The notes: a model not told the origin generated them from the letters alone. DNA of 57,516 nucleotides from Microvirga brassicacearum (GCF_008757455.1 NZ_VCMV01000017.1:1-57516), one strand, 5' to 3'; shown: positions 28,181 to 37,674, counted from the stretch's first letter. Numbers and translations: made by a program.

Positions 28181-29554
28181 ATGGCGTTAATCAACCCCGG
28201 TGTCATCGACAAGCTCGCTCGCCTGATCGGCACGCCGAAGTGTCCGGGTCTCAATGATGTCCAGACGGACGATTTCGCTGCCGATCCGCGCCTGATCCCG
28301 GGTGAGCAGAGGACAGACAGCAAGGCCGATCCGGAAGCAGGAGGCGTTGCTCGCCCTGGCAAGCGTCTCCCGCCTGACATCAAGCGGGTTCTCTGGGCGC
28401 GGTCCTTGCGGGCGTTCGGCGATGGCTATGTCGCAATCCTGTTGCCGCTCCATCTCTCGCGCCTTGGGTACGACGCCTTCGGTGTCGGGGTCATCTCGAC
28501 CGCCACCTTGCTCGGCTCTGCCCTGCTGACGCTCGCCATGGGACTGGTCGCTTACCGCATTCCGAGGCGGCGCGCGTTACTCGCTGCCGGTTTCCTGATG
28601 GCGGCGACAGGGCTGGGCTTTGCCGGCATAGAAGGGTTCTGGCCACTGCTCGTGATCGCCTTTGTCGGAACGCTGAACCCCTCCGGCGGCGACGTCAGCC
28701 TGTTCCTGCCCCTTGAACATACGGTGATCGCCCATGTCGTGCCGGATGACGAACGCACGGCAGTGTTCGCCCGCTACAGCTTCGTCGGGGCGTTCTTTGG
28801 AGCCGTTGGGGCGCTTTCGGTCGGTTCGGTGGATTGGCTCGCCCCGGTCGTTTCGCCATCGATCATGGTGACAGCCTTGTTCGGATTGTACGGTGGCATC
28901 GGGCTGCTCACGTGTCTGCTCTACGGCAACCTCTCCCCCAAGGCCGAGGCCGGGACCGACAGCCCACCAACGCCGCTCGGCCCATCGCGCGGGATCGTCT
29001 ACCGACTGGCGGCCTTGTTCTCCGTCGACGCCTTTGGCGGAGGGCTCGTCATCAACGCCTTGCTGGCGCTTTGGCTCACCGAGCGCTTCGGCATCAGCGT
29101 CTCTACCATCGGGGCGATCTTCTTCGTCACCAGCCTTTGCTCCGCAGTCTCGCAGTTTGCCGCGGTGCCGCTCGCCAGACGGTTCGGGCTGGTGAACACG
29201 ATGGTGTTCACGCACCTACCGTCGAACCTTTTTCTGATCCTGACGGCTTTCGCACCGAGCATCTGGATCGCGTTCGGACTTCTGATCCTCCGGGGCTTGC
29301 TGTCCCAGATGGACGTGCCGACCCGGTCATCTTACGTCATGGCGGTGGTGCGGCCGGAAGAGCGCCCCGCCGCAGCCAGCGTCACCGCTGTGCCCCGAAG
29401 CCTGGCATCGGCCGTCGCCCCGCTTCTCTCGGGATGGCTGCTGACCGTGTCCCCGTTTGGCTGGCCCCTCGTCCTCGCGGGCACCCTGAAGGCCCTGTAT
29501 GATCTGGCGTTACTGCGGCAATTCTCAGCCATCAAGCCGCCGGAAGAACGCTGA
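28181..29554 (+). CDS. MFS transporter
   Basis: The protein is about 457 residues with roughly twelve hydrophobic helices from residue 65 on, and an unusually long hydrophilic N-terminus of about 60 residues. The loop after helix 2 contains the basic YRIPRRRALL, the MFS motif A position, and a second basic loop PLARRFGLVN occurs in the second half, consistent with two six-helix bundles. Substrate cannot be assigned. ATG 28181 is chosen with GAGG ten bases upstream; the frame is open from 28106. It lies in the same direction as the second MFS gene. Confidence 0.8.
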   Translation: MALINPGVIDKLARLIGTPKCPGLNDVQTDDFAADPRLIPGEQRTDSKADPEAGGVARPGKRLPPDIKRVLWARSLRAFGDGYVAILLPLHLSRLGYDAFGVGVISTATLLGSALLTLAMGLVAYRIPRRRALLAAGFLMAATGLGFAGIEGFWPLLVIAFVGTLNPSGGDVSLFLPLEHTVIAHVVPDDERTAVFARYSFVGAFFGAVGALSVGSVDWLAPVVSPSIMVTALFGLYGGIGLLTCLLYGNLSPKAEAGTDSPPTPLGPSRGIVYRLAALFSVDAFGGGLVINALLALWLTERFGISVSTIGAIFFVTSLCSAVSQFAAVPLARRFGLVNTMVFTHLPSNLFLILTAFAPSIWIAFGLLILRGLLSQMDVPTRSSYVMAVVRPEERPAAASVTAVPRSLASAVAPLLSGWLLTVSPFGWPLVLAGTLKALYDLALLRQFSAIKPPEER

Positions 29555-29585
29555 CGTGGTTCGTGGCTATCCAGCGAGGAGGTCG

Positions 29586-29690
29586 GTGAGCATCTCGCAG
29601 AAGCAGTTGTTGTGGTTGGTGGCCTTGGGCATAACCTCCATTGCCGCCTTCTTCTGGCTGCTTGGTATGGCATACGTTTTCACTGATTGA
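29586..29690 (+). CDS. candidate 34-residue single-pass membrane peptide
   Basis: A GTG at 29586 preceded by AGGAGG (29577-29582) opens a 34-residue frame with one strongly hydrophobic helix (LLWLVALGITSIAAFFWLLG) and a short polar end. It lies between the two MFS genes on the same strand. The Shine-Dalgarno spacing of three bases is short and no family is recognised, so it is a candidate only. Confidence 0.35.
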   Translation: MSISQKQLLWLVALGITSIAAFFWLLGMAYVFTD

Positions 29691-29788
29691 AGCCCGCAAC
29701 GCCGCTGAGGTCCAGGTGAGGTCGCATTGCCGGTAAGTGCTCTCCCCACGTGCGGCTTCGCTCGGTTCAATTCGGTCAGGATCCACTC

Positions 29789-31156
29789 ATGCTCGACGTT
29801 CTCGCCAACCGCACCTACCGCCACCTGTTCGCCGCCCAGGTGATCGCGCTCGCTGGCACGGGCCTGCTGACGGTCGCGCTCGGATTGCTGGCGTATGAGC
29901 TCGCCGGGGCGGACGCGGGCGTGGTGCTCGGCACGGCACTTGCCATCAAAATGGTGGCCTATGTCGGCGTGGCTCCCATCGTCGGGGCCTTCGCCAACCA
30001 GCTCCCCCGGCGGGCCTTCCTGGTGTCCATGGACCTGGTCAGGGCGGCAATCGCCCTGCTGCTGCCGTTCATCACCGAGGTTTGGCAGATTTACGTGCTC
30101 ATCTTTCTGCTGCAGGCAGCTTCGGCAGCCTTTACGCCCACCTTCCAGGCTACCATCCCGGACGTCCTGCCGGATGAGAAGGACTACACCCGGGCGCTCT
30201 CGCTCTCGCGCTTGGCCTATGACCTGGAAAGCCTGCTCAGCCCGGCGCTGGCGGCGGCGCTTCTGACCATGATCAGCTTCCATTGGCTGTTCGGCGGCAC
30301 GGTGGTCGGCTTCCTCTGCTCGGCCGCCTTGGTTTTGTCCGTCAGGCTGCCGCAGGCAGTCCGCTCCGAACGCGAGGTCGGCATCTACGACAAGACCACG
30401 CGGGGCCTGCGCATCTACCTCAGGACGCCGCGCCTGCGGGGGCTTCTGGCACTCAACCTGTCCGTGGCTGCGGCCGGGGCCATGGTCATCGTCAACACCG
30501 TCGTGATCGTCCGCGGCGTACTGGGCCTACCCGAGAACGACGTCGCGGTGGCGCTCGGCTGCTTCGGTGGTGGATCGATGCTTGCGGCGCTGCTGCTTCC
30601 CCGAGTGCTCGACAGGCTTGCCGACCGCGCGGTGATGCTGCCGGCAGCCGCGCTCCTGGGAGTGGTCCTGCTTGCCTTCGCCGCGGCAACTTGGGGCGGC
30701 TCGATCGGTTGGGCGGCACTGCTCGTCACCTGGATTTTTCTCGGGATTGGCTACTCGGCGGTGCAGACGCCGACGGGCAGGCTGCTGCGGCGCTCTGCCC
30801 GGGCCGAGGACCGTCCTGCCCTGTTCGCCGCACAGTTCGCCCTGTCGCATGCCTGCTGGCTTTTCACGTATCCGCTCGCGGGTTGGCTGGGACGCGAGGT
30901 CGGCATTCCCGTGACCTTGGCCTTGCTTGGGCTGGTGACCCTGCTCGGCTTCGGGCTGGCGGCCCGGCTCTGGCCTGCGGACGATCCCGAAGAGATCGAG
31001 CATGCCCACCCCGACCTGCCGCCGGACCACCCACACTTGCGGGAGCATCATGGACACGCCCACATTCATGCGTTCACGATCGATAGCCTGCATCGGCGTT
31101 GGCCCGTCCGGGCGGCGCAAGGACAGGCGGTGTCGACGGCCTCAGGAAGGACTTGA
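29789..31156 (+). CDS. MFS transporter with His-rich C-terminus, possible metal efflux
   Basis: This 455-residue protein has twelve predicted helices and the MFS_3/EntS-like pattern, including QLPRRAFLVSMDLVRA (motif A region) and SRLAYDLESLLSPALAA. From residue 405 a cytoplasmic tail carries ten histidines within about 31 residues (starting HAHPDLPPDHPH). His-rich tails occur in nickel/cobalt exporters such as NreB, which suggests divalent metal efflux, but the substrate is inferred only. The ATG at 29789 has CAGGA upstream. The YqaA gene follows on the same strand. Confidence 0.75.
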   Translation: MLDVLANRTYRHLFAAQVIALAGTGLLTVALGLLAYELAGADAGVVLGTALAIKMVAYVGVAPIVGAFANQLPRRAFLVSMDLVRAAIALLLPFITEVWQIYVLIFLLQAASAAFTPTFQATIPDVLPDEKDYTRALSLSRLAYDLESLLSPALAAALLTMISFHWLFGGTVVGFLCSAALVLSVRLPQAVRSEREVGIYDKTTRGLRIYLRTPRLRGLLALNLSVAAAGAMVIVNTVVIVRGVLGLPENDVAVALGCFGGGSMLAALLLPRVLDRLADRAVMLPAAALLGVVLLAFAAATWGGSIGWAALLVTWIFLGIGYSAVQTPTGRLLRRSARAEDRPALFAAQFALSHACWLFTYPLAGWLGREVGIPVTLALLGLVTLLGFGLAARLWPADDPEEIEHAHPDLPPDHPHLREHHGHAHIHAFTIDSLHRRWPVRAAQGQAVSTASGRT

Positions 31157-31368
31157 TCCGCCCCATGTCCCGTCGACTAGCAGGTGGGCTCCGCCCTGAC
31201 ACTGGTGCCCTTCAAGCGCCCTTTAAGTCTTCCTCATGACGGGAGTGGCACTCCTGAACGGCCTTCGCCTCATCATCCGCCAGCGCCGATTTCGGCAGTC
31301 TCAAGACGAAGTAAGCGGGCATTCCTGCGCGTCCATCCCGGATGCGCAGGAACCGCCGTGGGTGCTCC

Positions 31369-31806
31369 ATGGAACACTGGCTTGAATACCTCGGATTGGC
31401 GGGGACCGCCTTCCTGTCGGCGACGATCTTCCCGTTCCAGTCGGAGGTGGTGCTGTTCGGCATGCTGATGGCCGAGCACTACCAGATCTGGTTGCTGGTG
31501 CTTGCAGCGAGCGTCGGAAATATCCTGGGCTCCTGCGTGAACTGGTTCATGGGACGGTTCATCGCCCGCTTCGAGGGCCGGCGCTGGTTCCCGGTCAGCA
31601 AGGATCAGGTCGCCAAGGCCGAGAGCTGGTATCACCGCTACGGACGCTGGACGCTGCTGCTGTCGTGGATGCCGATCATTGGCGATCCGCTCACGATCGT
31701 CGCAGGTGTCCTGCGCGAGCCTTTTCCGGTGTTCCTCGCCCTGGTCGTGGTGGCCAAGATCGGTCGCTACCTTGCGGTCACCGCACTCGCGCTGGGTTGG
31801 ATGTAG
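31369..31806 (+). CDS. yqaA: YqaA/DedA family (VTT domain) membrane protein
   Basis: The 145-residue protein has three to four hydrophobic helices and the YqaA signatures SATIFPFQSEVVLFGML, SVGNILGSCVNWFMGR and RYGRWTLLLSWMPIIGDPLT. Members of the VTT/DedA superfamily are thought to scramble or transport lipids, or maintain membrane potential; YqaA itself is uncharacterised. The start is ATG 31369 because the signature begins there. It follows the His-tailed transporter by 212 bases. Confidence 0.85.
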   Translation: MEHWLEYLGLAGTAFLSATIFPFQSEVVLFGMLMAEHYQIWLLVLAASVGNILGSCVNWFMGRFIARFEGRRWFPVSKDQVAKAESWYHRYGRWTLLLSWMPIIGDPLTIVAGVLREPFPVFLALVVVAKIGRYLAVTALALGWM

Positions 31807-31928
31807 GCACGGCGTTCGCCCCAGCAGGTTGCTGTCTGATGGCTTTGCTGTCGGTCGAATGACAGCCTCGCGCATCCCTAGCTTTTCGACCGTTATGATT
31901 GCCTCTCTTCATCGTCCGACAGCGAGAT

Positions 31929-32849
31929 TCAGTGTTCAAGGATCGGCCTGATCTCCTGGAGATTCTCGATGGTGTGTTCCAGATGGTGGCGCAGCTCCTG
32001 CGAGGCCTCCTCATTCCTCTCACGCTCGAGCAACCCGAGGATCCGGAGGTGCTCGTCGCATTGCTGGCGGTAGCGCTTGCGGTCGACCATCGAGCGGTAG
32101 GAGAGCAGGCGACGGATGCGGTTGATGCGCCTCACAGCCTCGAGGAAGAAGGGGTTTCCGGAGGCGCCGATGATCGCCTCATGGAACCGAACGCCGCGCT
32201 CGTGGAGTGCGTCCGCGCTGTCTGTTTCGATCGCGCCACCCAGAAGCCGAAGCTCCGCAGCGCGGCAACGTGCTGCCGTCTCAGGATCAAGACGGTAGGT
32301 AGACTCCAACAGCGCAGCCGGTTCGAGAGCCAAGCGCACCCTGTAGGTTTGCTCCAGACTCTCCGGTGTCGTCAGCATCGGCGAAAAGGACCAGCCGTAG
32401 CCGGGGCGGCGCTCGGCCCAGCCCTCTTGGGTGATACGGCCCAACACGCCGTTGAGTTGCGCCTTCGCCACGCCATAGAGTTCCTTGAGATAGGCCTCCG
32501 AAACGGGGTCGGGCAGTCGGCCGTGCAGATGATCCTCGGCAATCCTGAAGTAGAGGTCCGATGCGTCATCTCTGCTGATTAAGCCAAGCGCTTCCGGCGA
32601 CGGGATCTTTGCGTCCGACACGAAGTAGCCGCGGTTGGGCTCATGAACGAGGACACGTTTGGTGGCGAGCAACTGCAAGGCTTGGCCAACGGGAAACCGG
32701 GAGACGCTGAAGCGCTGGGCCAGTTCCTGCGCCGTGATGTGCGTCCCAACGGCCAGCCCGCTGCCCCGGATGAGGTCAAGAATCTGCGCGGCGAGTCCTT
32801 CAGTCAACTCGCGCTTTCCGTTGACCACACGCTCACCCGCTGAACTCAT
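31929..32849 (-). CDS. GntR family transcriptional regulator (FCD type)
   Basis: This 306-residue regulator has a winged helix at about residues 12-78 (with ITAQELAQRFSVSRFPVGQA) and an all-helical C-terminal FCD-like effector domain containing the acidic/His metal- or acid-binding pattern (FHEAIIGASGN and HLEHTIENL). The linker between the domains is longer than usual. It lies downstream of, and in the same direction as, the Bug and aconitase genes, 157 bases after Bug, and a palindrome sits just upstream of it, so it probably controls this module in response to an organic acid. Confidence 0.85.
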   Translation of the reverse strand: MSSAGERVVNGKRELTEGLAAQILDLIRGSGLAVGTHITAQELAQRFSVSRFPVGQALQLLATKRVLVHEPNRGYFVSDAKIPSPEALGLISRDDASDLYFRIAEDHLHGRLPDPVSEAYLKELYGVAKAQLNGVLGRITQEGWAERRPGYGWSFSPMLTTPESLEQTYRVRLALEPAALLESTYRLDPETAARCRAAELRLLGGAIETDSADALHERGVRFHEAIIGASGNPFFLEAVRRINRIRRLLSYRSMVDRKRYRQQCDEHLRILGLLERERNEEASQELRHHLEHTIENLQEIRPILEH

Positions 32850-32908
32850 AACCGCAACCTCATAGTAGACATTTCATTTTGGAGGGTACGATTTGCCTTT
32901 ACCTGATT

Positions 32909-32924
32909 TGTTGAATTCTCAACA
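32909..32924. promoter_or_regulatory. candidate GntR operator upstream of gntR
   Basis: TGTTGA-N4-TCAACA is a perfect 6-bp dyad (TGTTGAATTCTCAACA). It lies about 60 bases upstream of the regulator. The extended left half ATTTGTTGA recurs upstream of the aconitase gene at 36771-36779. Confidence 0.45.
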
Positions 32925-33006
32925 CACTTTGGCAGGAATGACGCTCCTGCCATTTCGCAGTTTTCGTCAATTGGGGAGCCCGCCGAAACAAGCTCCCCGG
33001 GCTCAA

Positions 33007-33972
33007 TCAGGACTTTACGAGGCCAACCGACTTCAGCACTTCGCCCACCCGAGCCTGTTCGTCCTTCAGAAAAGCGCCGAAGGGCTCACCAGCCAGATAA
33101 TAGTCGTCCCATCCCTTCTGCTTCAGGGTCTCGGTCCACTCCTTCGACTTGACCAGCTTGTCCATGGTATCGGTCAGCGCCTTACGCTGATCCGCCGTGA
33201 TGCCGGGTCCTGCCATGATCGCTCGCCAGTTCACGACTTCGACGTCCATGCCCAACTCCTTGAGGGTAGGGACGTCGGCGCCAGCGAGCCGCTTTCCGGA
33301 CGAGATGGCGAGGGCGCGGAGCTTGCCAGCCCTGATCTGACTTTCAAACTCGCCGTAACCGGAAATGCCTGCCGTCACCTTACCACCGAGCATTGCCGCC
33401 AGCGCCTCGCCGCCGCCCGAGAAGGCGACATAGTTCACTTTCGCCGGATCGGCACCGGCAGCCTTCGTGAACAGGGCTGCAAGAATATGGTCGGCGCCGC
33501 CGGCCGAGCCACCAGCCCAGGTCACTTTCGCCGGGTCCGCCTTTGATGCGGCCGCGAGATCCTGGATCGACTTGAGAGGCGACGTGGCCGGTACGACGAT
33601 TACAAGCGGATCACCGGTGAGGCGAGCGATCGGCGTAACCTGGTCGAGATTGACGGGCGCCTTGTTGCTCAGGATCGCGCCGACCATGGTGATGCCATTG
33701 ACCATGAGCTGGTTCGGGTCACCCTTGGCGTTGTTGATGAACTGCGCCAGCCCGACGGTACCGCCCGCGCCGGTGACGTTGGTCACCTGAACGCTCTTCG
33801 CGAGCCCGGTCTGGGTGAGTACCTGCTGGATCGAGCGGGCGGCCGAGTCCCACCCGCCTCCGGGTCCGGCCGGCGCCATGATCTTCAGTTCCTGCTGCGC
33901 GAGGGCCGCCGACGCAACGAGCGTCATAGAAGCAACGGCGACGCTGCGGATCGTTCTGGTGAAGTGGCTCAC
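33007..33972 (-). CDS. Bug family tripartite tricarboxylate transporter binding protein
   Basis: This 321-residue protein has a signal peptide ending in ASAALAQQ and the Bug/TctC pattern: IMAPAGPGGGWDSAAR near the N-terminus, VTGAGGTVGLAQF and MVNGITMVG, with the C-terminal block in which the last helices carry F-L-K-D-E-Q. Such periplasmic proteins bind citrate, aconitate or related carboxylates and normally work with TctA/TctB membrane partners. None is present in the window, so it is an orphan receptor, possibly served by TctAB elsewhere. It lies 51 bases after the aconitase gene. Confidence 0.9.
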   Translation of the reverse strand: MSHFTRTIRSVAVASMTLVASAALAQQELKIMAPAGPGGGWDSAARSIQQVLTQTGLAKSVQVTNVTGAGGTVGLAQFINNAKGDPNQLMVNGITMVGAILSNKAPVNLDQVTPIARLTGDPLVIVVPATSPLKSIQDLAAASKADPAKVTWAGGSAGGADHILAALFTKAAGADPAKVNYVAFSGGGEALAAMLGGKVTAGISGYGEFESQIRAGKLRALAISSGKRLAGADVPTLKELGMDVEVVNWRAIMAGPGITADQRKALTDTMDKLVKSKEWTETLKQKGWDDYYLAGEPFGAFLKDEQARVGEVLKSVGLVKS

Positions 33973-34023
33973 GATATCCTCCCTAAGGTCGTGACTGATG
34001 GTGGACGCCGGCCGGGGTTCCGA

Positions 34024-36750
34024 TCAGCGTCTAACGTTCGGCGAGGTTTCTCGCCGATGGCTTTCACCGGTACCGGTGAATTCTGGATCTGGCGTCTCGC
34101 GGCTTGTGACCTCCGCTTTCGTAACGCGACGCAAAATGTGAGGAATGATGCCACCGCCCCGCAGTAATTCGACTTCGAGTCCGGTCTCGATTGCGGCTGT
34201 GGCAATGAATGTCTGGCTTTCACCCGACGCACGATGGATCGTGAAGGACACGGGGCAGCGGGGACTGATCCGGTCCGGCTCTGCATCGATCGCAATCTGA
34301 TCGCGTGGCTTGAGGTGCAGATTGTGCGGATGCTGCTCGGAAGAGAGACGCAGGGGCAGGATTCCCATGCCGATCAAGTTCGAGCGATGTATGCGCTCGA
34401 AGCTTGATGCCAGCACGGCGCGTACACCGAGCAGCGCAATCCCTTTCGCCGCCCAGTCGCGCGACGAGCCCATGCCATAGCGTTCGCCCGCTACCACGAC
34501 CACCGAGGCGCCCTCATTGGCGTAGCGTTCGGCGGCTCGCCACAACGGAAGGTGATCACCCGAACCAACATGGATCGTGGAGCCCGGCGCAATCTGCGAG
34601 TCGAGAAGATTGCGGACGGAATTATTGGTGAACAGGCCCCGAACCATGACCTCCCAGTTGCCACGTCGGGAGGCGAAGACATTCAAGTCACGGGGATTCT
34701 CACCGCGCTCGACGAGGTACCCGGCAGCCTCACTCTGGCGCGGGATCAGCCCGGCTGGCGAAATGTGGTCGGTCGTGATGTCGTCGCCGAGCACGAGCAA
34801 GGGATGCGCCGAATAGGTCCCAAGGAGTGTGCCCTTGCCTAAGCCTGCGAATGGCGGGCGCCGGATATAAGTTGAGTTTGGATCCCAGGGAAACAGATCG
34901 CCGGCGGGAGCGTCGAGCACTTTCCAGGTCTCGCTCGCCTCGGCCTGCTCATAAGAGGTTTGGTAGTCGGCTACGGCCATGGCCATGGCGAGCGCCGCAT
35001 CGATCGCATCCCCGGTGGGCCAGAGATCGGCGAGCCGGATGTCTTCGCCCGACGGCGAGCGCCCAATCGGATCGGTGAGGATGTTACGATTGATGTCGCC
35101 GGCGAGGGCGAAGGCGACAACAAGGGGAGGCGAGGCCAGGAAGCCTGCTTCGAGTTGCGGATGGACGCGTCCCGGGAAGTTGCGGTTACCCGACAGAACG
35201 GCGACGGGCACGATCCCTCGCTCGGCTATGGCCTGATCGATGACCTGAGGCAGCGGCCCCGAGTTGCCGATGCATGTCGTGCAGCCGTAACCAACGATTC
35301 CAAATCCGATGGCTTCGAGGTCCTCGAGCAGCCCCGAGCGACGGAGATAACGCTCCGCCGTCGGTGAACCGGGAGCCAACGACGTCTTCACCCAAGCAGG
35401 TGGGGTGAGGCCGAAGCTGCGCGCCTTGCGGGCCAGCAAGCCAGCGGCGACGACGAGGCGAGGGTCGGACGTGTTCGTGCAGCTCGTGATCGCCGCAATC
35501 GCGACGGCCCCGTTGCCGGGCTGCTCCGAGGACGTCGTGGCGGGCCGTCCCATGAGCAGCGGGGCGAAAGCGTCAACCGTCGTCCCTGCCGGAATGCGGT
35601 CCTGCGGTCGGCGTGGGCCTGCGAGGCTGACCTCGACCTCATCCAGATTGATCTCGATCGTGTCCGTAAAGCACGGGGTGGCCTTGGGGTCGAACCAGAG
35701 GCCCTGCCGTTTTGCATATTCCTCAACGAGGCGGAGCTGGTCTGCTGGGCGGCCCGTCTCGCGAAGGTAGCGCAGCGTTTGTGCGTCGATCGGAAAGAAG
35801 CCGGAATTAGCGCCGAATTCGGGGGCCATGTTGGCGATGACCGCGCGATCACCAGCGGACAGCGTCGAGACACCTTCGCCGTAGAACTCGACGAAGCGAT
35901 CTGCGAGATCGATCCGCCTTAGGCGCTCGGTGACGGTGAGCGCAAGGTCAGTCGCGAGCATGCCCTGCCTGAGACGTCCGGTCAGGCGAACGCCGACCAC
36001 GTCCGGCACTCGGATCATCACGGGCATTCCGAAGAAGACGCTTTCGGCCTCTAACCCGCCCACGCCCCAGCCGAGGACACCGATTCCGTTGATCATCGGC
36101 GTGTGGCTGTCGGTGCCGATCATCGTGTCAGGCACGGCCCATGACACACCCTCGCGTTCCGACACGGTAACGACGGTCGCAAGGCGCTCGAGATTCAGGG
36201 TATGCATGATGCCCGTTCCGGGTGGGTGGACGCGGATCCCGGTGAGAGCTCTCGTTGCCCATTTCATGAAGCGGTAGCGTTCGGCATTACGCCCGAATTC
36301 GCGGTCCATGTTGCTCTGAAGAGCGTTGGAGGAGCCGAACACGTCGACCGCAATGGAATGGTCCGTCGAAACGTCGACGGGCAGTACCGGATTAAGCCAG
36401 CTCGGATCGTATCCAGCCTCCGCGAGCGATGTGCGCATGCCAGCGATGTCCACCAAGGCCGGTCCGCAGGTCGTGTCATGCATCAACACCCGACCGGGAA
36501 GAAACGGAATTTCTTCCTCACTTCGTCCATTGTCCAACCAGCCCAGGATTGCGGCCTTCGCACGCGGCGCATCGTCTCCTGCTGTGCGCAGGACGTTTTC
36601 GAGCATGATGCGAAGAATATGCGGCAGCCGTTCGAGGTCCCCGCCGGCTGCCGCAGGGAGGTCGACGATCCGATAATTTCGATCAGTGATCGTGATGGTG
36701 GTCACGGCGTCTCGCGTTCCAAGTTCAAGATCATGGAAGTCAGATTGCAT
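34024..36750 (-). CDS. aconitase family hydratase (AcnA/IRP type)
   Basis: This 908-residue protein is a full-length member of the AcnA/IRP branch. The [4Fe-4S] ligands are visible as Cys424 in SCTNTSD and Cys490/Cys493 in GYGCTTCIGNSGPLP; the swivel domain with GERYGMGSSRDWAAKG and the substrate-binding ASSFERIHRSNLIGMG follow. The enzyme interconverts citrate and isocitrate or acts on a related tricarboxylate. Its link to a Bug receptor and GntR regulator suggests a dedicated catabolic role rather than the housekeeping TCA enzyme, which should be encoded elsewhere. ATG 36750 is preferred over TTG 36777. Confidence 0.92.
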   Translation of the reverse strand: MQSDFHDLELGTRDAVTTITITDRNYRIVDLPAAAGGDLERLPHILRIMLENVLRTAGDDAPRAKAAILGWLDNGRSEEEIPFLPGRVLMHDTTCGPALVDIAGMRTSLAEAGYDPSWLNPVLPVDVSTDHSIAVDVFGSSNALQSNMDREFGRNAERYRFMKWATRALTGIRVHPPGTGIMHTLNLERLATVVTVSEREGVSWAVPDTMIGTDSHTPMINGIGVLGWGVGGLEAESVFFGMPVMIRVPDVVGVRLTGRLRQGMLATDLALTVTERLRRIDLADRFVEFYGEGVSTLSAGDRAVIANMAPEFGANSGFFPIDAQTLRYLRETGRPADQLRLVEEYAKRQGLWFDPKATPCFTDTIEINLDEVEVSLAGPRRPQDRIPAGTTVDAFAPLLMGRPATTSSEQPGNGAVAIAAITSCTNTSDPRLVVAAGLLARKARSFGLTPPAWVKTSLAPGSPTAERYLRRSGLLEDLEAIGFGIVGYGCTTCIGNSGPLPQVIDQAIAERGIVPVAVLSGNRNFPGRVHPQLEAGFLASPPLVVAFALAGDINRNILTDPIGRSPSGEDIRLADLWPTGDAIDAALAMAMAVADYQTSYEQAEASETWKVLDAPAGDLFPWDPNSTYIRRPPFAGLGKGTLLGTYSAHPLLVLGDDITTDHISPAGLIPRQSEAAGYLVERGENPRDLNVFASRRGNWEVMVRGLFTNNSVRNLLDSQIAPGSTIHVGSGDHLPLWRAAERYANEGASVVVVAGERYGMGSSRDWAAKGIALLGVRAVLASSFERIHRSNLIGMGILPLRLSSEQHPHNLHLKPRDQIAIDAEPDRISPRCPVSFTIHRASGESQTFIATAAIETGLEVELLRGGGIIPHILRRVTKAEVTSRETPDPEFTGTGESHRRETSPNVRR

Positions 36751-36770
36751 AAAACGGGAAGAAAATTCAA

Positions 36771-36779
36771 TCAACAAAT
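36771..36779 (-). promoter_or_regulatory. candidate regulator half-site upstream of aconitase
   Basis: The reverse strand reads ATTTGTTGA, identical to the left arm of the palindrome before gntR (32906-32914), and is followed by TTGAATT. It lies 21 bases upstream of the aconitase start. Confidence 0.3.
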
Positions 36780-36966
36780 TGCATTTGCGGACAGCAATAT
36801 GCTAAATTGCCTTCGCGCATCCAGGGGTAGCAGGTCCCGGGAGGAGGGGCGTTTTCCCTCGGAATACAGAAAGGCAGTCGCCCGGGCCTCCTTATCTTTC
36901 GACGACAACTGAACTGAACTCCGCGCGCTGCCCTGCGTTGCCGCAGCGAGGCAGGAGGGTTCGCCG

Positions 36967-37554
36967 ATGAGCACGCATGCGCCGATGCATTTCTGGAAAG
37001 GATCGTGGGATCTTCGCGAGTCCGAGTGCGCCTGCGACATTCACCTCATCAAGTGGCTCGACGCGGAGCAGGTGAGAGACGCGACGATTTTTCATTTCGG
37101 GACGGGCGCGCACCACCACGTCGGCATCGAATGTGCCCGGCCAGAGCGCCGCAATTCAGTTCTTGGCATTACCGCATCGCCTCAGGAGTACGAGGCATAC
37201 GTGACGCTTGCCATTAACCGCCCGGAGGTTCTGCGCTTCTACACCGCCATCTTCGGCGACATCTATCTCCTCAATGAAAAGCTGCTGCCAACGTTCGATG
37301 TGGTCACGCTCTTCCATCTCTGCGAATTTCGGGGGGAGCAGAATGATGCCTATGGAGCTATGACGGACCTGGCGATCGCGAACCTGCTGACCAGCAAGAC
37401 TCGGCCTGGTGGGCACATCCTGTTCTATCCCAGTTCGTTTGCATTCGACCGTGCCGACCACAGCGCAAAGGATGTCATCGTGCAATGGGAGCAGGGACGT
37501 CAGGTCGAGCGGGTAGGGATGTTCGATGGGCTTCTGGTCTACCGGAAGACGTGA
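36967..37554 (+). CDS. hypothetical protein with Rossmann-like motif
   Basis: I do not recognise a named family for this 195-residue protein. It has an early ATIFHFGTGAHHHVGIE segment resembling the glycine-rich motif I of SAM-dependent methyltransferases, an acidic/aromatic strand LPTFDVVTLFHLCEFRGE and a late PGGHILFYPSSFAFD that would correspond to the beta-5 region, so a class I methyltransferase-like fold is plausible. Three adjacent histidines inside the loop are unusual. It is divergent from the aconitase gene and convergent with the enolase-family gene. Confidence 0.65.
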   Translation: MSTHAPMHFWKGSWDLRESECACDIHLIKWLDAEQVRDATIFHFGTGAHHHVGIECARPERRNSVLGITASPQEYEAYVTLAINRPEVLRFYTAIFGDIYLLNEKLLPTFDVVTLFHLCEFRGEQNDAYGAMTDLAIANLLTSKTRPGGHILFYPSSFAFDRADHSAKDVIVQWEQGRQVERVGMFDGLLVYRKT

Positions 37555-37674
37555 ACTGACGGGGCAGCCGTTCAGGCGCGAACCAGACTTTGCCGCTGGG
37601 CTGTCCCGACGCAGGTTTTTCCATCCAAGCGACTGAACAGGGCTCTCTCCCACCCAGATGGTAAATGATCAGGG

